Below, in pieces: positions 23,746-31,722 of a stretch of DNA of 36,530 nt. Positions within the stretch are counted from its first letter, which is position 1. Each line of letters begins with the position of its first letter. This DNA comes from Streptomyces ureilyticus (lineage in GTDB: Bacteria; Actinomycetota; Actinomycetes; Streptomycetales; Streptomycetaceae). The DNA lies in NCBI RefSeq assembly GCF_011045025.1, contig NZ_JAAKZX010000090.1:1-36530 (forward strand). Direction: 5' to 3'. The position numbers were made by a program, and so were the translations under genes. The notes below the pieces were generated by a model, which saw nothing but the letters and a program-made list of their open reading frames with translations, ran no database searches and had not been told where the DNA came from.

Positions 23746-24750
23746 ATGAAGGCACGACGTGTGCGGGCCGCTCTGAAGGGCTGGGGCGGCGTCGGCGCGA
23801 TGGCGGTCGTCCTGGCCCTGACAGCGGTCTTCGCGCTGGTGCTGCCGCTGTCGCAGTCCCGCGGGGACGGCAGCACGGGCACCGGCGGCCAGGGCGTGGC
23901 CGAGGGCGCGCAGACCAAGGCCGAGGACTGCACGAACCCGCAGGACCAGAGCCTGGCGCCGTCAGGCGAGGACGGCGAGACCATCCAGGACATCCGGGAA
24001 CGCGGCCACTTGGTGGTGGGCGTCGACCAGAACAGCTACCGCTGGGGCTACCGCGATCCGAACAGCGCCAAGAAGACCAGCGAGCTGGAGGGCTTCGACA
24101 TCGATCTCGCGCACGCGATAGCGGCCGAGATCTTCGGCGACCCGGACAAGATCGTGTTCCGCGCCATCCCCACCAACGAGCGGATCCCGGCGATCCAGGG
24201 CGACCGCGTCGACATGGTGATCCGCACGATGACGATCTCCTGTGACCGGCTGAAGGATGTGGCCTTCTCCTCGCCCTACTTCCAGACCGGCCAGCAGGTC
24301 CTCGCCCCGACGACCTCGGACATCACGGGGTACGACGCGTCCTTGGCGAACAAGAAGATCTGCTCGGCGGACGGCTCCACAGCCTGGGAGAACCTGGACG
24401 CGGACAAGAAGTCCGGCAAGCTGGCCGCCTCCGCCGACATCAAGACCACGGTGCCCAACCAGCTCGACTGTCTGGTGAGGCTCCAACTCGGAGAGGTCGA
24501 CGCCGTGGTGACCGACGGCGCGCTCGCCGCGAGCCAGGCCGCGCAGGATCCGACGGTCGAGCTCAAGGGGGAGCCGTTCACGACCGAGTACTACGGAGTG
24601 GCGATGAAGAAGGAGGCCGACGACCTGGTGCGCCGGGTCAACCAAGTACTGGTGGACTACCGCAAGAACGGCTGGCAGCAGTCGTACGACAAGTGGCTCG
24701 AGCCGAGCCTCGGGGAGTCGGCCGGCCCACCGCCCGTCAAGTACCAGTAG
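23746..24750 (+). CDS. glnH: GlnH-like amino-acid-binding protein
   Basis: This encodes about 334 residues of a family 3 solute-binding protein. One hydrophobic N-terminal helix (about 12-35, GGVGAMAVVLALTAVFALVL) is followed by the binding domain: RGHLVVGVDQNSYRWGYRDP, then LEGFDIDLAHAIAAEIFG, IPTNERIPAIQGDRVDMVIR, TMTISCDRLKDVAFSSPYFQ and AVVTDGALAASQA. Unlike mycobacterial GlnH I see no lipobox Cys after the helix, so it may be anchored by the helix or released. The ATG at 23746 suits GAGGGGG seven bases upstream; ATG 23740 and GTG 23728 are alternatives. It would sense Asp/Glu/Gln-like ligands for GlnX. Confidence 0.85.
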   Translation: MKARRVRAALKGWGGVGAMAVVLALTAVFALVLPLSQSRGDGSTGTGGQGVAEGAQTKAEDCTNPQDQSLAPSGEDGETIQDIRERGHLVVGVDQNSYRWGYRDPNSAKKTSELEGFDIDLAHAIAAEIFGDPDKIVFRAIPTNERIPAIQGDRVDMVIRTMTISCDRLKDVAFSSPYFQTGQQVLAPTTSDITGYDASLANKKICSADGSTAWENLDADKKSGKLAASADIKTTVPNQLDCLVRLQLGEVDAVVTDGALAASQAAQDPTVELKGEPFTTEYYGVAMKKEADDLVRRVNQVLVDYRKNGWQQSYDKWLEPSLGESAGPPPVKYQ

Positions 24751-24770
24751 CCGGAGCCTGGTTCCGGCGG

Positions 24771-24798
24771 CCAACCTGATACCACCAACCTGATACCA
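24771..24798. repeat. Perfect 14-base tandem duplication
   Basis: CCAACCTGATACCA occurs twice in direct succession (24771-24784 and 24785-24798). It lies in the 112-base spacer between glnH and the coiled-coil gene, the largest gap among the first genes of the cluster, so it may hold a regulatory site or a recent slippage event. Confidence 0.7.
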
Positions 24799-24862
24799 CT
24801 GGAGAGTTGCCCGGAGCGCGGGGGAACGCGCACAGGGAACGACTGAGAGCGAGAGGTGATCG

Positions 24863-26194
24863 ATGGGCGTCACGGGACCCTCCGGGCCGGTAATGGACCG
24901 GGACGAGGTGGACCGTGCGCTGGCGCGGCTCGGCGCGGAGCACGAGGCCATCGAGACCTCGCTCCTCGCCCTCCAGGACCACGCGGGCCGCAGACTCCTC
25001 GAAGGCGCCGAGCTCACGGGCACGACCCGGGAGCGCTGGACGGCCGCCGAGGCGTCGATCTCGCTCCTGTGGACGTACTTCGACGCGTACGCGGACGCCC
25101 TGCGCTCCGCGCGTGACGTGCGCTCCCGCAGGCGCTGGCCGAACCGCGACGACCTGGTGGAGCTGACGGAGCTGCTGCGCGGCGAGAGCGTCACGGTGGC
25201 GGGCAGCGCCGCCGCGACCGCGTCCGCGCCCACCATGGCAGGCACGGGAAAGCTCAGCGAGCGCTTCACCCTCGCCGAACTCGTGGAGCGTATGAACGAG
25301 TTGTACGCGCAGTCGCTCGACATGGTCGTGGCGGCCGATGCCGTCTGGTCGGCGCTGCCCGCCCGGATCGACTTGCTGGCCGCCGAGTTGCAGCGCACCC
25401 GCCAGCTCGCGCACTCCGTGGGCGTACGCCCCGGGGAGCACCCGGCCGGCGACGACCTGGAGCGGATCACGCGCACGCTGACGTCCCTGCGTGAGCAGGT
25501 GGTGTCCGATCCGCTGGCGTTCTGGCTGCCCGCGCAGGGCAGTTCGGCGCCGGGCGGCGGCCGGCCCGACACCACGCGCTACGACCGGGAGGCGCGCGCC
25601 CTGGACGAGGTGCGCCGCGAGATCGACGCGGTGCTGAGCGTGAGGCAGGACGCGGAGACACGCCTCGTCAAGCTGCGGGACGTGCTCTCGCGCGCGGACC
25701 GCACGCTTGCCGAGGCGCGCTCCGCGCGCGGTGAGGTGCTGGCGAAGATCGCCGCGTCGGAGGTGCCCGCGGTCAGCGGCCCGCCGACCGCGCTGCAGGA
25801 GCAGTTGGCGACGGCCGCCGAGTACCGCAGACACGCGCAGTGGCATCGCCTCTCGCCGCTGCTGGAGTCGCTGGAGCAGCGGGCCGAGGACGAACTCCTC
25901 AGGGCTCGCGAGTCGTTGACGGCCGTCACCGCGCCGCTCGCGGTCCGCGCGGAGCTGCGCGGCCGGCTCGACGCGTACAAGGCGAAGGTCGCCCGGCACG
26001 GCCTCGCCGAGGACCCGCTGCTCGTGGAGCGCTACGACGCGGCGCGCCGCATGCTGTGGAGCGCGCCCTGCGATCTGCGCGTGGCGGAACAGGCGGTGCT
26101 GCGCTACCAGCACGCGGCCGCCGACTTGCTGGTGCCCAAGGTCCCCGGCCAGGCTGGCCACGGGGGACCACAGGACCGGAGGGGGGAATCGTGA
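24863..26194 (+). CDS. Alpha-helical coiled-coil protein of the pknG cluster
   Basis: This encodes 443 residues. I recognise no catalytic domain. It is almost wholly helical with long charged heptad-like stretches: DRDEVDRALARLGAEHEAIE near the start, LDEVRREIDAVLSVRQDAET, RLVKLRDVLSRADRTLAEAR and QWHRLSPLLESLEQRAEDEL. There is no signal peptide or membrane helix, so it is cytoplasmic. GAGAGG lies six bases before the ATG, and the stop overlaps the pknG start as GTGA. Its position between sensor and kinase suggests an adaptor or scaffold for PknG. That is inference. Confidence 0.72.
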   Translation: MGVTGPSGPVMDRDEVDRALARLGAEHEAIETSLLALQDHAGRRLLEGAELTGTTRERWTAAEASISLLWTYFDAYADALRSARDVRSRRRWPNRDDLVELTELLRGESVTVAGSAAATASAPTMAGTGKLSERFTLAELVERMNELYAQSLDMVVAADAVWSALPARIDLLAAELQRTRQLAHSVGVRPGEHPAGDDLERITRTLTSLREQVVSDPLAFWLPAQGSSAPGGGRPDTTRYDREARALDEVRREIDAVLSVRQDAETRLVKLRDVLSRADRTLAEARSARGEVLAKIAASEVPAVSGPPTALQEQLATAAEYRRHAQWHRLSPLLESLEQRAEDELLRARESLTAVTAPLAVRAELRGRLDAYKAKVARHGLAEDPLLVERYDAARRMLWSAPCDLRVAEQAVLRYQHAAADLLVPKVPGQAGHGGPQDRRGES

Positions 26195-28812
26195 GTGAGC
26201 AGAACGTGAGCGAACAGAACGCGGGCGAGCGGAAGCAGTGCCAGCGCCCCGGTTGCTCGGGTGCCTACGAGGACGTGGGCGGCGGCGAGTTGTACTGCGA
26301 CACCTGCGGTCTGGCGCCGGTCGTCTCCGCGAGCGGCATGGTCGGCTCGCCGCCGACCGGGATCACGGCGGGCGGCAAGAACTCCCGCGGCTCCGGCCGC
26401 GGCAGTGCGAGCTCGCGCTCCAGTTCCCGGTCCTCGTCGCGCTCGGCCCGCTCCTCGCAGTCCCGGCGCTCGGTGTCGGGGCGGCTGTCGCGCTCCCTGT
26501 CGGGGCGGACGTCGAGCCGTTCGGTGTCGGTGCGCAGCTCCGGCAAGACGACCGGATCCTCCGGCCGCGGCCGGCTGGGCGTCGGCCTCGTCCAGGTCCC
26601 GGACGTGCCGCGCCCCGATCCGCGCGAGATGGTCCAGGAGAACCCCGAGGTACCCGAGCGCAAGCGGTTCTGCTCGCGCTCCGACTGCGGGGCGCCGGTG
26701 GGGCGTTCGCGGGGCGAGAGGCCGGGGCGTACGGAGGGTTTCTGCACCAAGTGCGGCCACCCGTACTCGTTCATGCCGAAGCTGCGCGCGGGCGACGTCG
26801 TGCACGGCCAGTACGAGGTGGTCGGCTGCCTCGCGCACGGCGGGCTCGGCTGGATCTACCTCGCCGTGGACCGCGCGGTGTCCGACCGCTGGGTGGTGCT
26901 CAAGGGCCTGCTCGACACGGGCGACCAGGACGCGATGGCCGCCGCGATATCCGAGCGCCGGTTCCTCGCCGAGATCGAGCACTCCAACATCGTGCGGATC
27001 TATAACTTCGTCGAGCACCTCGACCAGCGCACGGGCTCCCTCGACGGCTACATCGTCATGGAGTACGTCGGCGGCAAGTCCCTCAAGGAGATAGCCAACG
27101 AGCGCCGTACGCCCGCCGGGAAGCGGGACCCGCTGCCGGTCGAGCAGGCCTGCGCGTACGGCATCGAGGCACTCGAGGCGCTCGGCCATCTGCACAGCCG
27201 CAACCTGCTGTACTGCGACTTCAAGGTCGACAACGCGATCCAGACCGAGGATCAGCTCAAGCTGATCGACATGGGCGCGGTGCGCAGGATGGACGACGAC
27301 GAGTCGGCCATCTACGGCACGGTCGGCTACCAGGCGCCGGAGGTCGCCGAGCTCGGCCCGTCGGTCGCCTCCGACCTCTACACCGTCGCCCGTACGCTCG
27401 CCGTGCTGACCTTCGACTTCCAGGGCTACACGAACGTCTTCGTGGACTCCCTGCCCGACCCCGACAACATCGAGGTCTTCCGCCAGTACGAGTCGTTCTA
27501 CCGGCTGCTGGTCCGCGCCACCGACCCCGACCCGGCCCGCCGGTTCGCCTCCGCGCAGGAAATGGCCGAGCAGCTGACGGGCGTACTGCGCGAGGTCGTG
27601 GCGCTGCAGACGGGCCGCCCCCGCCCGTTCCTCTCCACGCTCTTCGGGCCGGAACTGAAGGTCACGGACACGGAGTTGTTCGGGGAGCTGGAGGAGGATG
27701 TGTCGCGGCTGGGGGCGCGGGTCATTCCGGCACCCAGGCGCGGTCGCGGGCAGAACGGGGCAGCTGAGCTGCCTCCCGCGACTGCCGGCACGGCTCCCGC
27801 CTTCACGGCGGGATTGCCGCCCGGTACGAACGGTGCGCCCGCCCTCGCGCCGAAGCCGACCGCCCTCGTCAAACCCGTCGACGCCGCAGCCGCCGCGCTC
27901 GCCCTTCCGGTCCCCCGGGTCGACCCCGGCGACCCGAACGCCGGATTCCTCGCGGGGCTCATGGCCTCCGCGCCCGCGGAGTTGATCTCCGCGCTGCACG
28001 CGGCGCCCACCGGGTCCCTGGAGCTGCGGTTGCGCGAACTGCGGGCCCGGCTCGAGATGCGCGAACTCGACAGCGCCACAGGGACACTCGCGGCCCTGGA
28101 GGCGGACCACCCCGACGACTGGCGGGTGGTCTGGTACCGCGGCATCGCCGCGCTCGCGACCGGCGACCACGAGGTGGCGGCGCTGTCCTTCGACGCGATC
28201 TACGACGCGTTCCCCGGCGAGCCCGCCCCCAAGCTGGCCCTCGGCCTGTGTGCGGAGGTCCTCGGCCAGCTGGACAACGCCGCCGAGTACTACCGCCTGG
28301 TGTGGACGACCGACCCGAGCTATGTGAGCGCGGCGTTCGGACTGGCCCGCGTACAGCTGGCGGCGGGAGACCGGCAGGGAGCCGTACGGACCCTGGAGTC
28401 GGTGCCGGAGGCGAACATCCACTACACGGCGGCCCGTGTCGCCGCCGTGCGGGCGCGGCTGCGGCACCGGATGAACGAGGGGCCCAGCGCGCCGTTCCTG
28501 GACGACCTGACCGCGGCGGCCGGGCAGATCGAAGCCTTGCGCGGATATGGCCTGGACGCGGTCCGCCGCGAGCAGTTGTCCACAGAGGTCCTCGGCTGCG
28601 CCCTGGACTGGGTACTCTCCGGTAGCCAGGGTTCCTCGCCTCCGAGTACGGGAGCGCGGACCGTACTGCTCGGCAGTGACCTGGACGAGCGAGGCCTCCG
28701 TTTCGGTCTGGAGCGCTCGTACCGGACACTGGCCCGGCTCGCCCAGGGTGGCGAGGAGAGGATCGATCTGGTGGAGCGCGCCAACCGCTACCGCCCCCGG
28801 ACGTGGGTGTAA
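26191..28812 (+). CDS. pknG: PknG-type Ser/Thr protein kinase with zinc ribbons and TPRs
   Basis: This encodes 873 residues. Layout: a first zinc pair (CQRPGC and CDTCG, about 16-50), a Ser/Arg-rich linker at about 66-130 (ASSRSSSRSSSRSARSSQSR), a second zinc module (CSRSDCGAPVG and GFCTKCG), the kinase domain at about 208-470, then an Ala/Pro linker and a TPR-like tail from ~560. Kinase residues: glycine loop AHGGLGWIYL, Lys238 in VVLKGLL, catalytic Asp343 in LLYCDFKVDN, and DMG (Asp360) in place of DFG. The missing Arg before the catalytic Asp and the TPR tail are PknG traits. Mycobacterial PknG is ~750 residues; the Ser/Arg linker accounts for much of the excess. It would act on FHA proteins of the GarA/OdhI type to control 2-oxoglutarate metabolism. 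Confidence 0.93.
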   Translation: MSEQNVSEQNAGERKQCQRPGCSGAYEDVGGGELYCDTCGLAPVVSASGMVGSPPTGITAGGKNSRGSGRGSASSRSSSRSSSRSARSSQSRRSVSGRLSRSLSGRTSSRSVSVRSSGKTTGSSGRGRLGVGLVQVPDVPRPDPREMVQENPEVPERKRFCSRSDCGAPVGRSRGERPGRTEGFCTKCGHPYSFMPKLRAGDVVHGQYEVVGCLAHGGLGWIYLAVDRAVSDRWVVLKGLLDTGDQDAMAAAISERRFLAEIEHSNIVRIYNFVEHLDQRTGSLDGYIVMEYVGGKSLKEIANERRTPAGKRDPLPVEQACAYGIEALEALGHLHSRNLLYCDFKVDNAIQTEDQLKLIDMGAVRRMDDDESAIYGTVGYQAPEVAELGPSVASDLYTVARTLAVLTFDFQGYTNVFVDSLPDPDNIEVFRQYESFYRLLVRATDPDPARRFASAQEMAEQLTGVLREVVALQTGRPRPFLSTLFGPELKVTDTELFGELEEDVSRLGARVIPAPRRGRGQNGAAELPPATAGTAPAFTAGLPPGTNGAPALAPKPTALVKPVDAAAAALALPVPRVDPGDPNAGFLAGLMASAPAELISALHAAPTGSLELRLRELRARLEMRELDSATGTLAALEADHPDDWRVVWYRGIAALATGDHEVAALSFDAIYDAFPGEPAPKLALGLCAEVLGQLDNAAEYYRLVWTTDPSYVSAAFGLARVQLAAGDRQGAVRTLESVPEANIHYTAARVAAVRARLRHRMNEGPSAPFLDDLTAAAGQIEALRGYGLDAVRREQLSTEVLGCALDWVLSGSQGSSPPSTGARTVLLGSDLDERGLRFGLERSYRTLARLAQGGEERIDLVERANRYRPRTWV

Positions 28813-28815
28813 TTC

Positions 28816-30126
28816 ATGTCGCAGATGCCCCCGGCGTTGTCGAAGTGCCCCAGCTGCGAGGAGCCGCTGGAGCCGGGCGACCGCTTCTGCGGTGCCTGCG
28901 GGTACGACCTGTCGGCCGTGCCCGCACCGCCGGACGACAACCCCACGATGACCATGAACGGCTCGGCGCCGCACCCCCCGTACCCTCCGGCGGCCGCCGC
29001 GCCGGTGGACTGGCCGGTCGCCCCCGAGGTGGACAGCTCCCACCGGCCCGCCCCGATTCATGTGCCGTCGGAGATCCACGGCACCGATTCGGCGGGCCAC
29101 GAACTCCCGGCCCATGCGTCGGGCGTACGGTTCGACGGGCCTCCGGAGCCCGACGAGTACGCCTTGCAGGCACCCGACCCGCGTACCGCCGACTTCGTGG
29201 CGACACCGGGAGCGGGCACCAAGGTGTGCGTGGCCTGCCGGGCGGGCCAGGTCGACCAGGACGGTTACTGCGAGAACTGCGGCCATGCACAGCCGCGTGA
29301 ACGGGACCACATGGAGCAAGAGTTGGACGCCGTGTCCGCGGTCAGCGACCGGGGACTGCGCCATCACCGCAACGAGGACGCGTTCGCGATCTCCTCGACC
29401 GCGCTGCCCGACGGCTCCACCGCGGTCATCGCGATCGTCTGCGACGGGGTGTCCTCGGCGACCCGCCCGGACGAGGCCTCCCTGGCCGCGTCCCGCGCCG
29501 CCAACGAGTCGCTGCTGGAGGCCCTGCCCCGGGGCACGCACCCCCAGCAGGCCATGCACGACGCGATCGTCGCCGCCTCCCGGGCGGTCAACTCCCTTGC
29601 GGGAGCCGCCCCTTCCGAGCACGCCCCGCACCAGAACGCGCCCGCCTGCACCCTCGTGGGCGCCGTGGTCACCCCCACCCTCCTGATCGTCGGCTGGGTC
29701 GGCGACAGCCGCGCGTACTGGATCCCCGTGGACCGCACCTCCCCCGCGGCCCGGCTCACCGAGGACGACTCCTGGGCCGCGCAGATGGTCGCCGCGGGCC
29801 TGATGAACGAGGCGGAGGCGTACGCCGACGAGCGCGCCCACGCGATCACCGGCTGGCTCGGGGCAGATGCGTACGAACTGGAACCGCACACCGCTTCCTT
29901 CAAGCCGGACCGGCCGGGTGTAGTGGTGGTGTGCACAGACGGACTGTGGAACTACGCGGAGGCGGCCGAGGAGCTGGCGCAGGTCACCCCGCTCGACGCC
30001 GCGCTCCGCCCGCTGCACAGCGCCCGGGTTCTGGTCGGCCACGCCCTGGACGGCGGGGGCCACGACAACGTAACAGTGGCCGTCCTGCCGTTCCCGGCCC
30101 CGCCGATAGGGGCAGGATCGGCCTGA
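28816..30126 (+). CDS. PP2C-type Ser/Thr phosphatase with two N-terminal zinc ribbons
   Basis: This encodes 436 residues. The first zinc ribbon is CPSC...CGAC (Cys11, 14, 25, 28) and the second CVAC...CENC (Cys138, 141, 152, 155), separated by a Pro-rich linker. The PP2C domain starts near 170: RGLRHHRNEDAF (Asp188), VCDGVSS (Asp210), VGWVGDSRAYW, VVVCTDGLWN and GGGHDNVTVAVL, all metal-ligand motifs intact. It starts three bases after pknG, so it would reverse the kinase's phosphorylations. No membrane helix, so cytoplasmic. The zinc-ribbon arrangement parallels that of the kinase. Confidence 0.92.
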   Translation: MSQMPPALSKCPSCEEPLEPGDRFCGACGYDLSAVPAPPDDNPTMTMNGSAPHPPYPPAAAAPVDWPVAPEVDSSHRPAPIHVPSEIHGTDSAGHELPAHASGVRFDGPPEPDEYALQAPDPRTADFVATPGAGTKVCVACRAGQVDQDGYCENCGHAQPRERDHMEQELDAVSAVSDRGLRHHRNEDAFAISSTALPDGSTAVIAIVCDGVSSATRPDEASLAASRAANESLLEALPRGTHPQQAMHDAIVAASRAVNSLAGAAPSEHAPHQNAPACTLVGAVVTPTLLIVGWVGDSRAYWIPVDRTSPAARLTEDDSWAAQMVAAGLMNEAEAYADERAHAITGWLGADAYELEPHTASFKPDRPGVVVVCTDGLWNYAEAAEELAQVTPLDAALRPLHSARVLVGHALDGGGHDNVTVAVLPFPAPPIGAGSA

Positions 30127-30189
30127 GGCCTGACAGGGAACGGTCTCAACGGCCGGGCAGAAGCGGCCTGAGGCCGGGCGGATACGGCC

Positions 30190-30213
30190 GTGGACCGGAG
30201 GGGACCGGTCCAC
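30190..30213 (+). terminator. Hairpin between the PP2C and VWA genes
   Basis: GTGGACCGG (30190-30198) and CCGGTCCAC (30205-30213) are perfect 9-base arms with a 6-base loop. The hairpin lies 64 bases past the PP2C stop. It may attenuate transcription so that the downstream VWA gene is expressed at a different level, or process the mRNA. Confidence 0.45.
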
Positions 30214-30265
30214 TCACCGACATCACCCACGGTTCGTGGGGTTCCTGAGGGGGAGCTAGGAAGGC

Positions 30266-31612
30266 ATGGCCAATTTCTCGAAGTCGAACGTGCCGCAGTT
30301 CTCGGTGGAGGTGTACCAGAACGAGTACCTGCCGGAAGGCGGGCGCGAGGTCAGCGCGATCGTGACGGTCACCTCGACCGGCGGCGGCACCATCGGGAGT
30401 GCGGTCGCCGCGCCGCACCTGTACACACCGGGCCAGGGCCCGGACGCGGCCGTGGCGATCATGGTCGACTGCTCGGGTTCGATGGACTACCCGCCGACCA
30501 AGATGCGCGGCGCCCGGGACGCGACGGCCGCCGCCATCGACGCCGTACGCGACGGAGTGCGCTTCGCGGTGATCGGCGGCACGCATGTGGCCAAGGAGGT
30601 CTACCCCGGCGGCGGCGAGCTCGCGGTCGCCGACGCGGGGACCCGCGAGCAGGCCAAGCAGGCGCTGCGCAAGCTGAGTGCGGGCGGCGGTACCGCTATC
30701 GGCACCTGGCTGCGGCTCGCGGACCGGCTGCTGGCCTCGGCGGACGTCGCGATCCGGCACGGCATCGTGCTCACCGACGGACGCAACGAACACGAGTCGG
30801 CGGAGGACCTCAAGGCCGCCCTTGACGCCTGCGCGGGGCGCTTCACCTGTGACGCGCGGGGCGTCGGCACCGACTGGGAGGTCAAGGAGGTCACCGGGAT
30901 CGCCTCCGCGCTGCTCGGCACCGCCGACATCGTCGCCGATCCGGCGGGCCTGTCCGCCGACTTCACGCAGATGATGGAGACGGCCATGGGCAAGGAGGTC
31001 GCGGACGTCGCGCTGCGGCTGTGGACGCCGGTGGGCACCTCCATCAAGTTCGTCAAGCAAGTGGCGCCCACGGTCGAGGAGTTGACCGACCGCCGCACGG
31101 AGGCGGGCCCGCGCGCCGGGGACTACCCGACCGGCTCCTGGGGCGACGAGTCCCGCGACTATCACGTGTGCGTCGAGGTGCCCGAGGCGGGCATCGGCCA
31201 GGAGATGCTCGCGGCCCGCGTCTCCCTGGTGATCCCGCAAGCGGAGGGCCCGGCCCAGACCTTGGGCGCCCAGGGTCTCGTACGGGCCGTGTGGACCGAC
31301 GACATGGCGGCGTCCACGTCGATCAACCCGCAGGTCGCGCACTACACGGGCCAGGCCGAGCTGGCACAAGTCATCCAGCAGGGACTGGATGCCCGTAAAT
31401 CGGGAGATATCGATGGCGCAACGGCCAAGCTGGGCCGTGCCGTTCAGCTCGCCAGCATCTCCGGAAACGCGGATACGGCGAAACTGCTTGCGAAGGTGGT
31501 GGACGTGGTCGATGCCCCGGCAGGTACTGTGCGACTGAAGGCGAAGGTCGAGGAGGCCGACGAGATGACGCTCGAAACTCGGTCGACCAAGACTGTTCGT
31601 GTAAAGAAGTAG
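30266..31612 (+). CDS. von Willebrand factor A domain protein
   Basis: This encodes 448 residues. The N-terminus (1-60) is a beta-rich strand region with FSVEVYQNEYLPEGGREVSA. The VWA domain follows with the metal-ion adhesion site Asp68-x-Ser70-x-Ser72 in IMVDCSGSMD, then GGGTAIGTWLRLADRLL and HGIVLTDGRNEH. The C-terminal ~150 residues are helical and include LDARKSGDIDGATAKLGRAV, a TPR-like stretch. No signal peptide is present, so it is cytoplasmic. AGGAAGG precedes the ATG. VWA proteins often scaffold complexes; here it sits between phosphatase and FHA protein and could assemble the signalling complex. This role is inferred. Confidence 0.85.
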   Translation: MANFSKSNVPQFSVEVYQNEYLPEGGREVSAIVTVTSTGGGTIGSAVAAPHLYTPGQGPDAAVAIMVDCSGSMDYPPTKMRGARDATAAAIDAVRDGVRFAVIGGTHVAKEVYPGGGELAVADAGTREQAKQALRKLSAGGGTAIGTWLRLADRLLASADVAIRHGIVLTDGRNEHESAEDLKAALDACAGRFTCDARGVGTDWEVKEVTGIASALLGTADIVADPAGLSADFTQMMETAMGKEVADVALRLWTPVGTSIKFVKQVAPTVEELTDRRTEAGPRAGDYPTGSWGDESRDYHVCVEVPEAGIGQEMLAARVSLVIPQAEGPAQTLGAQGLVRAVWTDDMAASTSINPQVAHYTGQAELAQVIQQGLDARKSGDIDGATAKLGRAVQLASISGNADTAKLLAKVVDVVDAPAGTVRLKAKVEEADEMTLETRSTKTVRVKK

Positions 31613-31665
31613 CTGGTCCGGCCCCTCCCCGGGGGCTGGAGCGACGAAGCCGGACCCTGAACCGA

Positions 31666-31690
31666 GGGGGACGGAGAACTTCGGTCCCCC
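31666..31690 (+). promoter_or_regulatory. Hairpin upstream of the FHA gene
   Basis: GGGGGAC (31666-31672) and GTCCCCC (31684-31690) are 7-base arms around an 11-base loop in the 110-base spacer between the VWA and FHA genes. A second stem GCCCC/GGGGC lies just before it at 31621-31636. These may attenuate or process the mRNA. Confidence 0.4.
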
Positions 31691-31722
31691 GGGGCCGGAA
31701 GAAGAAAGGGGGAAGCGCCGAC

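Noticed and set aside
26104..30213. 1369-residue minus-strand open frame across pknG and PP2C
   Set aside because: The plus-strand genes have intact kinase and phosphatase motifs; the minus frame is Arg/Gly/Val-rich without any recognisable domain.
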